From Candidatus Parcubacteria bacterium (GTDB lineage: Bacteria; Patescibacteriota; Minisyncoccia; Phycocordibacterales; CAIZLB01), in assembly GCA_014378965.1 (NCBI GenBank), contig JACMMR010000045.1:1-25698 (forward strand): a stretch of DNA of 25,698 nt, in the 5' to 3' direction. The position numbers and the translations under genes are program-made. This document shows positions 6,616 through 13,351 of the stretch, one piece after another. Numbering within the stretch: the stretch's first letter is position 1; each line of letters starts with the position of its first letter. Below the pieces are notes generated by a model. It was not told the origin of the DNA. It made no database searches and was given only the letters and a program-made list of their open reading frames with translations.

Positions 6616-7785
6616 ATGAAGAATTTTTTCAAGAAATTAAAAAAAACCGGAAACAAAAAATCTAAAACTCTTGCAAAGATTGAGTATGGTATAGACAAGC
6701 CTTTTTTAATTATTACTTTTATTTTAATAGGAGTTGGTTTAGTTATATTTTCATCAGCTATTATTATGCTTATTGGTACAGCAAAATACGATACTGTACG
6801 ATTCAATCAATATGGACTTGGTTTTATCGGCGGATTGATACTTATGTTTATATGTTATAAGATACCCATTACTTTTTGGAGAAAAAACTCATTCTACATA
6901 TATGTATTAAGTATTATTGCAATGATACTTGTATTTATTCCAGGTGTTGGAGTTTCGCACGGTGGTGCACGACGATGGGTTGAGGTGTTTGGTATCAGAT
7001 TCCAACCTGCAGAAATCTACAAGATAGGGGCAATTTTATATATGTCATTATGGTTTATGAAAGATTTTGGTAAAAAGCTTGATACTCAGAAAAATTTTTA
7101 CAGTAGAACCCTGCCGCTTATCTCAATATTGGGCATTAGTGCCATACTGTTTCTTTTGCAACCAGATACCGATATTTTGGGCGTTATCTGTCTTTCGGGT
7201 GTGATTATGTACTTACTTTCTGGTGGAAATTTTAAAGATATCTTTGTGTTGGGCTGCATTGGCATTATAGCGATGGGGATTATTATTTTTTCTCGACCGT
7301 ATGTTATGAAAAGAGTTCAAATCTTTTTAAACCCCTCTCTCGACCCAACTGGTTCAGGATATCAATTTCAACAATCACTTATTGCTATCGGATCAGGAGG
7401 AATAGCAGGACGCGGATATGGACAAAGTATTCAAAAGTTTAAATATTTGCCAGAACCTATTGGAGACTCAGTTTTTGCTGTAGCATCGGAAGATTTTGGG
7501 TTTATTGGTTCATCTTTACTTATATTTTTATATATCTTATTTTTAATGCGTGGTTTTAAACTCGCTAAAAAATCTTCATCGTATGGATCTTTGGTTATCG
7601 TTGGTTTACTTTGTCTGATTGTAATTCAATCTTTTGTAAATATGAGTGCGATGATGGGAATGTTGCCTTTGTCAGGGACACCGCTTATATTTGTTAGTCA
7701 AGGGGGAACATCACTTCTTATATCTTTAATGTCTATTGGTATAATTCTTTCTGCCTCAAAAGAGAAAAAACTCAAGGTTGAATAA
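6616..7785 (+). CDS. ftsW: Peptidoglycan glycosyltransferase FtsW (SEDS family)
   Basis: A 389-residue polytopic membrane protein of the SEDS family, which polymerises lipid II glycan strands at the septum with a class B penicillin-binding protein. Visible motifs are GGARRWVEVFGIRFQPAEIY (residues 116-135, matching NGARRWI...QPSE), FLLQPDTDI (the Q-P-D segment), GSGYQFQQSLIAIGSGGIAG and, near the C-terminus, LPLSGTPLIFVSQGGTS, which matches LPVTGLPLPFISYGGSS. About ten hydrophobic helices are present and the N-terminus is lysine-rich. The position between mraY and murG favours FtsW over RodA. ftsI lies about 3.7 kb downstream. Confidence 0.87.
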   Translation: MKNFFKKLKKTGNKKSKTLAKIEYGIDKPFLIITFILIGVGLVIFSSAIIMLIGTAKYDTVRFNQYGLGFIGGLILMFICYKIPITFWRKNSFYIYVLSIIAMILVFIPGVGVSHGGARRWVEVFGIRFQPAEIYKIGAILYMSLWFMKDFGKKLDTQKNFYSRTLPLISILGISAILFLLQPDTDILGVICLSGVIMYLLSGGNFKDIFVLGCIGIIAMGIIIFSRPYVMKRVQIFLNPSLDPTGSGYQFQQSLIAIGSGGIAGRGYGQSIQKFKYLPEPIGDSVFAVASEDFGFIGSSLLIFLYILFLMRGFKLAKKSSSYGSLVIVGLLCLIVIQSFVNMSAMMGMLPLSGTPLIFVSQGGTSLLISLMSIGIILSASKEKKLKVE

Positions 7786-7801
7786 TTTATATAAATTGGT
7801 G

Positions 7802-7807
7802 TATAAT
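7802..7807 (+). promoter_or_regulatory. -10 element of murG
   Basis: TATAAT (7802-7807) matches consensus and lies ten bases before the murG ATG, giving a leader of about three bases at most. No Shine-Dalgarno sequence lies between it and the ATG. Confidence 0.45.
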
Positions 7808-7817
7808 TGAATGTATT

Positions 7818-8957
7818 ATGAAAATAGTTATAACAGGTGGTGGCACAGGTGGACATTTTTACCCTTTGCTTGCGGTGGTCGATGCTATATTAGTAGAATG
7901 CAGGGAGCAAAAGATTTTAGACCCACGAATATATTATACTGGTCCAAACCCATATAACCCTAAAGAGTTATTTGATAGAGATATAATTTTTGTCCGTATT
8001 CCAGCCGGAAAAAAACGTATAAATCCAAGTGGTTTTGCAATTGTGCAAAATTTTATTGATATATTTAAAATGGGATTTGGTGTCTGTATTGGATTAGTTA
8101 AAATTTTTATGATTTTTCCTGATGTTGTTTTTGCTAAGGGAGGATTTTCGAGTTTTCCAACATTGTTTGCAGCGCGTGTATTAGGTATACCAGTTGTAAT
8201 GCATGAATCAGACTCAGTTCCCGGAAGAGTAAATCTGTGGGCATCAAAATTTGCTCGAAAAATAGCAATATCATTTAAGGAATCAGCAGAATTTTTCGAT
8301 ATAAAAAAAACAGCTTATACCGGCCAACCGATTAGATCTGAATTATTAATTCCACTCAAAGTTGGAGCATATGAATATTTAAATCTTGATCCTAACCTTA
8401 AAACAATATCAATATTGGGAGGATCTACTGGAGCCAAAAAAATAAATGATATCATTATACAAACATTACCTGAACTTGTAAAAACCTACCAAGTTGTTCA
8501 TCAAACAGGTAAGGCTAATTTTGAAATAGTAAAAGGAATGGCAAAATTGACACTTGAGGGTGCTACTAATCCAGATAGATATAAACCAATAGACTACCTC
8601 AATATGATGTCTTTACGTATGATAGGGGGCATATCAGATGTTATTATATCTCGAGCTGGGTCAGGTATATTTGAAATAGCTGCTTGGGGGGTTCCAAGTA
8701 TTTTGATTCCTATAGCAGATTCAAATGGTGATCATCAGAGAAAGAATGCATTTAATTACTTGCGTGCAGGTGGATGTGAAGTGATTGAGGAAAATAATCT
8801 CTCTGGACAGATATTGTTAAATGAAATTCATCGGATTTTAACTACATCAACTTTACAAGAGAAAATGAAAGTAGCCGCTAAAAATTTTAGTACTCCCGAT
8901 GCTGCTAAGACTATTGCACATGAAGTGTTAAACATTGCCTTGAGTCATGAAATATAA
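7818..8957 (+). CDS. murG: UDP-GlcNAc:undecaprenyl-PP-MurNAc-pentapeptide GlcNAc transferase
   Basis: A 379-residue GT-B glycosyltransferase that adds GlcNAc to lipid I to form lipid II on the inner face of the membrane. The N-terminus has ITGGGTGGHFYPLLAV (residues 5-20), the glycine-rich acceptor loop. It continues with VFAKGGFSSFPTL, VVMHESDSVPGRVNLWASK (HExN-like region), SILGGSTGAKKIND (second glycine-rich loop) and ISRAGSGIFEIAAWGVPSIL, the UDP-GlcNAc-binding signature. NGDHQRKNAFNYLRAGG then matches the GDHQxxNA motif. Length is close to the family's 350-370. It completes the mraY-ftsW-murG block, and an unrelated orphan gene separates it from mraZ. Confidence 0.93.
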   Translation: MKIVITGGGTGGHFYPLLAVVDAILVECREQKILDPRIYYTGPNPYNPKELFDRDIIFVRIPAGKKRINPSGFAIVQNFIDIFKMGFGVCIGLVKIFMIFPDVVFAKGGFSSFPTLFAARVLGIPVVMHESDSVPGRVNLWASKFARKIAISFKESAEFFDIKKTAYTGQPIRSELLIPLKVGAYEYLNLDPNLKTISILGGSTGAKKINDIIIQTLPELVKTYQVVHQTGKANFEIVKGMAKLTLEGATNPDRYKPIDYLNMMSLRMIGGISDVIISRAGSGIFEIAAWGVPSILIPIADSNGDHQRKNAFNYLRAGGCEVIEENNLSGQILLNEIHRILTTSTLQEKMKVAAKNFSTPDAAKTIAHEVLNIALSHEI

Positions 8958-8972
8958 GAGTAAGTAGATCAC

Positions 8973-9001
8973 TTGCACTAGTTTTTTTTGCATGGTATTA
9001 T
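8973..9001 (+). promoter_or_regulatory. Sigma70-type promoter of the orphan Cys-containing gene
   Basis: TTGCAC (8973-8978), a 17-base spacer, then TATTAT (8996-9001) preceded by TGG (8993-8995). The predicted start is near 9008, about 120 bases before the preferred ATG at 9130. Unlike its neighbours, this gene therefore has a real leader, containing a possible ten-codon ORF at 9018-9050. Confidence 0.65.
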
Positions 9002-9129
9002 TTATTGGTTGTTCTTTATGAGGTGTTCCAAGGTTGGAATGCATTTTTAGAACCTTACAACGACAGAAAGAAAACATACACGTGAAAGCAAAACAAAAAA
9101 ATAAGGAAAAACAAGAAGAACATCTGATC

Positions 9130-9609
9130 ATGAGGGATTTTAAGCCCATGCTGCCAAGCGAATTTGTTTATTTAGACGAGCCGCTACAAATGTCGGGATT
9201 CAATATCGTTGCTTACACAACGATCAAAACTGAATCCGGCCTTCGGGTTGCTGTCCATATTACAAGTTCTACCACATGTACATGTGGTGGTGAATCTTGC
9301 CACGATGTCACCGATATCATGTCAGAATTGAAGTCTGCTGGATTCAAGCCAGTGCCTACAGGTATTTCAGGTGACTTACCGTTGCACGATATGCCCAAAA
9401 ACACTTTAGCTTTCCTCCGGTGTCATACTGAGAGAGATGGCCTTGGTAATTATTTGCCATGTTCGAGTGATGGTTTACATCGCCCGGTACCAATAGCTCG
9501 GTATGCTCAAATTCGAGTTCCTATATTTGAAGAGTTAACCATCGTGGTTGACTACAACATTCCAACCGGAATCTTCCAAAAATTTGTTGCTGCGGCAATG
9601 GCCTCATAG
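9130..9609 (+). CDS. Orphan protein of unknown function with Cys/His cluster
   Basis: I do not recognise this family. From the ATG at 9130 it has 159 residues. In-frame upstream starts exist (TTG at 9034, GTG at 9082), but they would add a Lys/Glu/Gln-rich tail from an A-rich stretch that looks like an untranslated leader. No start has a clear Shine-Dalgarno sequence, so the start is uncertain. Visible features: TCTCGGESCHD at 49-59 (three Cys plus His58), a second Cys/His segment LRCHTERDG at 97-104, Cys111 and His117. This could be a metal site. The C-terminal part (IARYAQIRVPIFEELTIVV) is beta-rich. No signal peptide or membrane segment is seen. Its G+C content is visibly higher than its neighbours'. 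It stands alone between a sigma70-type promoter and two terminators, which suggests an inserted or independently regulated gene. Confidence 0.6.
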   Translation: MRDFKPMLPSEFVYLDEPLQMSGFNIVAYTTIKTESGLRVAVHITSSTTCTCGGESCHDVTDIMSELKSAGFKPVPTGISGDLPLHDMPKNTLAFLRCHTERDGLGNYLPCSSDGLHRPVPIARYAQIRVPIFEELTIVVDYNIPTGIFQKFVAAAMAS

Positions 9610-9650
9610 AGTAGGCAGGTCTTGAGACCTAAAACTCAAAGTCCAGAAAA

Positions 9651-9691
9651 GGCCCTTCTTCCCGTCCCGGGGAGGCAGGGCCATTCTTTTT
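9651..9691 (+). terminator. Strong G+C-rich terminator of the orphan gene
   Basis: GGCCCT (9651-9656) pairs with AGGGCC (9677-9682). An inner CTTCCC/GGGGAG pairing with one G-T wobble extends the stem. It is followed by ATTCTTTTT (9683-9691). A perfect 6-base inverted repeat, AGGTCT/AGACCT with a 2-base loop (9617-9630), lies just upstream, after the stop codon. Confidence 0.8.
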
Positions 9692-9700
9692 GCAAAATTA

Positions 9701-9722
9701 TCCACAGCTTTGTGGGTTTTTT
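9701..9722 (+). terminator. Second, tandem terminator before mraZ
   Basis: CCACA (9702-9706) and TGTGG (9711-9715) form a short hairpin with loop gctt, followed by GTTTTTT. It backs up the stronger terminator 20 bases upstream and insulates mraZ. Its left arm contains a consensus DnaA box (TTATCCACA, 9698-9706). Confidence 0.55.
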
Positions 9723-9734
9723 ATTTGCCATCAT

Positions 9735-9764
9735 TTGCACAAATGGAGGGGAGTGGTATATAAT
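9735..9764 (+). promoter_or_regulatory. mraZ promoter
   Basis: TTGCAC (9735-9740), an 18-base spacer and TATAAT (9759-9764). The predicted start is near 9771, giving a leader of about 40 bases before the mraZ ATG at 9812. No Shine-Dalgarno sequence is visible in the leader. Confidence 0.65.
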
Positions 9765-9776
9765 GGGAAGTGGTGG
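9744..9776 (+). promoter_or_regulatory. Putative MraZ operator: four TGG repeats at 10-base spacing
   Basis: TGG occurs at 9744, 9754, 9764 and 9774, exactly 10 bases apart, with a degenerate fifth unit (TGT) at 9784. Each is preceded by A or G. In E. coli, MraZ binds three TGGG-type direct repeats with 5-base gaps, which is the same 10-base period. The repeats straddle the -10 element, so bound MraZ would block transcription. The match in both motif and period supports autoregulation of the mraZ-rsmH-ftsL-ftsI unit. Confidence 0.65.
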
Positions 9777-9811
9777 GATAGAGTGTCATAAGAAAAAAAT
9801 GATTTAAAATT

Positions 9812-10264
9812 ATGTTTATCGGCGAATTTACACACACATTGGATGACAAAAAAAGACTTTCACTTCCTTCTAAATTCCGAAAGGAACTAGGAAAGACAGT
9901 GATAATAACACACGGACTCGACAACTGTTTGTTTATGTTTACTTTGTCTCAATGGAATAAAATTGCAGAACAATTAGGAAACACTTCACTCGGTAATGCA
10001 GATTCTCGTGGATTCAACAGAATTATGTTAGCTGGAGCGGTTGAGTTAGAAGTTGATACTGCTGGTAGAGTTCTTATTCCAGATTTCTTAAGACAATACA
10101 TTGGTGTGAATGGTACAGATGAAAAAAATTCAAAACTTGTTTTCGCTGGAGTTCACACTCGTATTGAAATTTGGGAAGAGAAAAAATGGAAATCATATAA
10201 AGAAAAAATACTAAAACAAGCTGATAGTTTGGCTGCTAAGTTAAGTGCTATCGGAGCAATCTAA
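9812..10264 (+). CDS. mraZ: Transcriptional regulator MraZ
   Basis: A 150-residue regulator of the division and cell-wall cluster, with two tandem AbrB-like domains. The first copy is FIGEFTHTLDDKKRLSLPSK (residues 2-21) and the second AVELEVDTAGRVLIPDFLRQ (75-94). Each has the D(x2)GR/DKKR-type loop that binds DNA. MraZ forms ring-shaped oligomers that bind repeats in its own promoter, and such repeats are visible upstream. The first gene of the usual mraZ-rsmH-ftsL-ftsI order, it ends five bases before rsmH. It is separated from murG by an independently transcribed orphan gene. Confidence 0.93.
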   Translation: MFIGEFTHTLDDKKRLSLPSKFRKELGKTVIITHGLDNCLFMFTLSQWNKIAEQLGNTSLGNADSRGFNRIMLAGAVELEVDTAGRVLIPDFLRQYIGVNGTDEKNSKLVFAGVHTRIEIWEEKKWKSYKEKILKQADSLAAKLSAIGAI

Positions 10265-10268
10265 ATAT

Positions 10269-11210
10269 ATGGTTAGACATATACCAGTATTAGCAGAAGA
10301 AATATTTGAGCAACTTGTAATTAAAAAAGTAGACAACTTTGAAAATTATTATCACTTAGATTGTAATTTTGGCGATGGAGGACATGTAGAATATTTTATA
10401 GATAATTTAATAAAACTAGAAAGATATAAGAACATTTTTATATATGCCTTAGACCTTGACGAAGAGGCTATCGCACGTGGTAAAGATTTTTTAAAAAAAT
10501 ATACAGATAATAAAAAGGTTTCCATACATATTATACAAGGAAATTTTGCCAACATTACAGATTTGATACCAAATATCAAGTTTAATAGTGTTTTATTTGA
10601 CCTAGGTTTGTCTACATATCAATTAAGTGGTGCTGGTCGAGGATTTTCATTTAAATTTGATGAGAAGTTAGATATGAGATTCTCCACTTTGCCAGCAACT
10701 GAAGGTGAACTTACTGCGTATGACATTATTAACTTTTGGTCTATCGATAATATTTGTCTTATTCTTCGACAATATGCCGACGAAAAATCTGCATGGCGCA
10801 TCGCTAATAAAATAGCAGAAGTACGCGAAATTAAGAAAATCGAAACATCAGGTGAATTGGCAGATATTATCGAACATCAAGTTTTTAAGGGTAAAAAAGG
10901 AAAAATTCACCCAGCCACTAAAACATTTCAAGCGATCAGGATAGCTGTCAATGCGGAATTACAGGTTTTAGATCACGGGTTGCATGGAGCATTAGAGGTA
11001 TTGGTTAAAGGAGGTCGTATTGCTGTCATAAGTTATCACAGTTTAGAAGATAGTATTGTAAAGTATTATTTTAAAAAATTAGAGACAGAAGGAATAGGTT
11101 CGCGTTTAAATAAAAAAATTATTATTCCGTCGGATATAGAGATAAAGAATAATCCAAAATCTCGATCCGCAAAGCTTCGAATATTCAAAAAAGAAAAAAA
11201 TGAAAAATAA
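10269..11210 (+). CDS. rsmH: 16S rRNA m4C1402 methyltransferase RsmH (MraW)
   Basis: A 313-residue S-adenosylmethionine-dependent enzyme that methylates N4 of C1402 in 16S rRNA. The start MVRHIPVLAEEIFEQL fits the family's HxPVLLxEV beginning. An in-frame start 24 bases upstream lies inside mraZ and is less likely. Motifs: LDCNFGDGGHVEYF (the SAM-binding DxTxGxGGHS loop in altered form), LFDLGLSTYQLSGAGRGFSF, LDMRF, ATKTFQAIRIAVNAEL and AVISYHSLEDSIVKYYF. The insert domain between RGFSF and the ATKTFQ motif has usual size. The 3' end overlaps the FtsL-like gene by 11 bases. Confidence 0.92.
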   Translation: MVRHIPVLAEEIFEQLVIKKVDNFENYYHLDCNFGDGGHVEYFIDNLIKLERYKNIFIYALDLDEEAIARGKDFLKKYTDNKKVSIHIIQGNFANITDLIPNIKFNSVLFDLGLSTYQLSGAGRGFSFKFDEKLDMRFSTLPATEGELTAYDIINFWSIDNICLILRQYADEKSAWRIANKIAEVREIKKIETSGELADIIEHQVFKGKKGKIHPATKTFQAIRIAVNAELQVLDHGLHGALEVLVKGGRIAVISYHSLEDSIVKYYFKKLETEGIGSRLNKKIIIPSDIEIKNNPKSRSAKLRIFKKEKNEK

Positions 11211-11508
11211 ACAAAATAACAAATCAAAAAATATATATACATTAGGTGCTACATCGTTGGTTGTTATATTAGTTTTTTCTTACATCATATGCATATATAA
11301 AACAGTTGTTCTTGCATCAGACACTGAAATAAATAATAAAAAAATAAGCATTCTAACTGCTAAAATAAATCAAAAAGAATTCCAATATATAGGTCAAGTT
11401 TCTTCTATTGATTTAGATAAAGCATTATCTCTAGGGTATCAAAAAAATACAGTAGATAAAGTGGCTTATTTTAATATAAAAGATAATACCGAACTGGCTA
11501 TACGATAA
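11200..11508 (+). CDS. ftsL: FtsL-like small division membrane protein
   Basis: A 102-residue bitopic membrane protein. The N-terminus is short and very basic (KNKQNNKSKN). Residues 13-36 form one hydrophobic helix, and the rest is predicted to be periplasmic or extracellular, with a short charged helical region (TEINNKKISILTAKINQKE) that could be a coiled coil. FtsL sequences are poorly conserved, so the call rests on topology, size and position between rsmH and ftsI, exactly where ftsL lies in other bacteria. FtsL links the FtsQ/FtsB complex to FtsWI activation. It overlaps rsmH by 11 bases and its stop overlaps the ftsI start as TAATG, suggesting translational coupling. Confidence 0.65.
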   Translation: MKNKQNNKSKNIYTLGATSLVVILVFSYIICIYKTVVLASDTEINNKKISILTAKINQKEFQYIGQVSSIDLDKALSLGYQKNTVDKVAYFNIKDNTELAIR

Positions 11509-13280
11509 TGATTACTTTTGCTAAAAGGGTTAGAGTATTATCTTTGATATTTATTTCTATAGCTTTAGTATTGATAATAAAATTGTATATAGTGCAAGTT
11601 GCGAATCATGAAAATTACTTGAATCTGGGTGATAGACAGTATATTAAAAAAAATTCAAATATAAATGACCGAGGAGATATATATTTTACTAAAAAAGATG
11701 GAACCTATATTGTGGCAGCTACAATGCAGGAAGAATACACACTCTATATTAATCCTAAATCATTCTATACTTTTGTAAATTCTGATAAAAATAATTTAAA
11801 AAAATCAGAAGATGAAATCTTGATTGATTTAAAAGCAAAAATAGGAATTATTTTAAAATTAAATCCTGAGGGTTCTTCGGATCTTAATCTAAAAATTACA
11901 AAAGTTAAAGATAAAAAGAACGATGTATATTTTGAGTTAGTTAAAGGTTTGAATGAGGACCAACAAGCAGCTGTTAAAGATTTAAAATTAGAATTTTTAG
12001 GTTTGGGAAAAGAAAAGAAAAGATTTTATCCAGGAAATGAGTTAGCATCAAATGTGATAGGTACACTCGGATTTAAGGGTGATCAGATTGCAGGAAGATA
12101 TGGTTTAGAAAAACAATATGAAAATACTCTGGCTAGAAATAATAAAGCTTATAGTAATTTCTTTGTCGATTTATTTTCAGGTGCAAAAAAAGTTATTTCA
12201 AACAGAGACGAACTTGAAGGTAATGTATATACAACGATAGAACCCATTGTTCAAAAAGAACTAGAAAAGAAGTTATTAGAAATAAATAATAAACAAAGCT
12301 CAGAATTAACTGGAGGAATAATAATGGATCCTTATACGGGGGAAATTATTGCAATGGCTAAAGTACCAACATTTTCTCATGATGATAAAAAAGATTACGA
12401 CATATCCAATTATAAAAATGATATAGTTGAAAGTTCATATGAAATGGGATCTATTATAAAACCACTCACGATGTCAGTTGGTATTGATACTGGTAAGGTT
12501 CATGCTGACTCTACGTATACTGATATGGGTTTTATAAAAGTTCGAGACAGAACAATGTACAACTTTGATAAAAAAGGAAGAGGTACAATCACAATGCAAA
12601 CAGCGCTTTCTCAATCTCTGAACACAGGTTTTGTTCATGTGGCTCAATTGATTGGAAATGATGCTATGACTAAATACTTTACAAGTTTTGGTATGAGAGA
12701 AAAAACAAACGTTGATTTACCAAACGAATCCTCTCCGTTAACAAATAACTTGGATAAAGGAGATGTAGAGCATGCAACAATCTCTTTTGGACAAGGTATT
12801 GCCATGAGTCCGATTGGAACAATTAGAGCTCTATCTGTTATCGCTAACGGTGGTTATGTTGTCAATCCACACGTCGTAAGTAAGATAAAATATGAAATAG
12901 GAAACTCAAGTGATACAAAGATTGAGCCGATACAAGTAAAAAAAGCCATGTTGAAACAATCAACAATAGATGAGATCAGAGCTATGCTTGTATACAATGT
13001 TGATAATTCATTACTAAAAGGTACTCGAAAAAATCCAAGATACAGTATTGGTGCAAAAACTGGTACTGCTCAAATCGCCTCTCAAAATGGAGGATACATT
13101 GAGGGAAAAAACATACATACTTTTATTGGCTTTTTTCCGGCATATCAACCTAAATTCGTAGTTTTTATGTATACTGTTGATCCTAAAGTTTCAAGGTATG
13201 CATCAGAGTCATTGGCCAATCCATTTCTTGATTTAAGTGACTTTCTTATTCAATATTATGAAATTCCTGCTGATAGATAA
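11508..13280 (+). CDS. ftsI: Septal penicillin-binding protein FtsI (class B transpeptidase)
   Basis: A 590-residue membrane-anchored transpeptidase that crosslinks septal peptidoglycan with FtsW. Residues 9-30 are the single N-terminal membrane helix. A pedestal domain follows, containing RKxF-type (KRFYPGNELASNVIG, 171-185) and GLEKQYE motifs. The transpeptidase domain has all three motifs: SIIK at 315-318 in YEMGSIIKPLT, SLN at 370-372, and KTG at 517-519 in IGAKTGTAQI. GIIMDPYTGEIIAMA (270-284) is the usual start of the domain. No PASTA domains follow. It begins one base inside the ftsL stop codon, and the unit ends here, 71 bases before the pyruvate kinase gene. Confidence 0.92.
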   Translation: MITFAKRVRVLSLIFISIALVLIIKLYIVQVANHENYLNLGDRQYIKKNSNINDRGDIYFTKKDGTYIVAATMQEEYTLYINPKSFYTFVNSDKNNLKKSEDEILIDLKAKIGIILKLNPEGSSDLNLKITKVKDKKNDVYFELVKGLNEDQQAAVKDLKLEFLGLGKEKKRFYPGNELASNVIGTLGFKGDQIAGRYGLEKQYENTLARNNKAYSNFFVDLFSGAKKVISNRDELEGNVYTTIEPIVQKELEKKLLEINNKQSSELTGGIIMDPYTGEIIAMAKVPTFSHDDKKDYDISNYKNDIVESSYEMGSIIKPLTMSVGIDTGKVHADSTYTDMGFIKVRDRTMYNFDKKGRGTITMQTALSQSLNTGFVHVAQLIGNDAMTKYFTSFGMREKTNVDLPNESSPLTNNLDKGDVEHATISFGQGIAMSPIGTIRALSVIANGGYVVNPHVVSKIKYEIGNSSDTKIEPIQVKKAMLKQSTIDEIRAMLVYNVDNSLLKGTRKNPRYSIGAKTGTAQIASQNGGYIEGKNIHTFIGFFPAYQPKFVVFMYTVDPKVSRYASESLANPFLDLSDFLIQYYEIPADR

Positions 13281-13351
13281 GTGGTATTTTAATGATGATT
13301 ATGTTACTATAACAACTCTAAAATATAAAAAATAATATACAACGTAAAAAT

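Noticed and set aside
9018..9050. Ten-codon ORF in the leader of the Cys-containing orphan gene
   Set aside because: Too short and without a ribosome binding site to call as a gene; kept only as a leader remark.
9617..9630. AGGTCT/AGACCT inverted repeat after the orphan gene
   Set aside because: Six base pairs with a two-base loop and no T-run; too short to call as an independent element.
9622..9807. 61-codon frame between the orphan gene and mraZ
   Set aside because: It runs through two terminator hairpins and the mraZ promoter, has no protein features and no plausible start.
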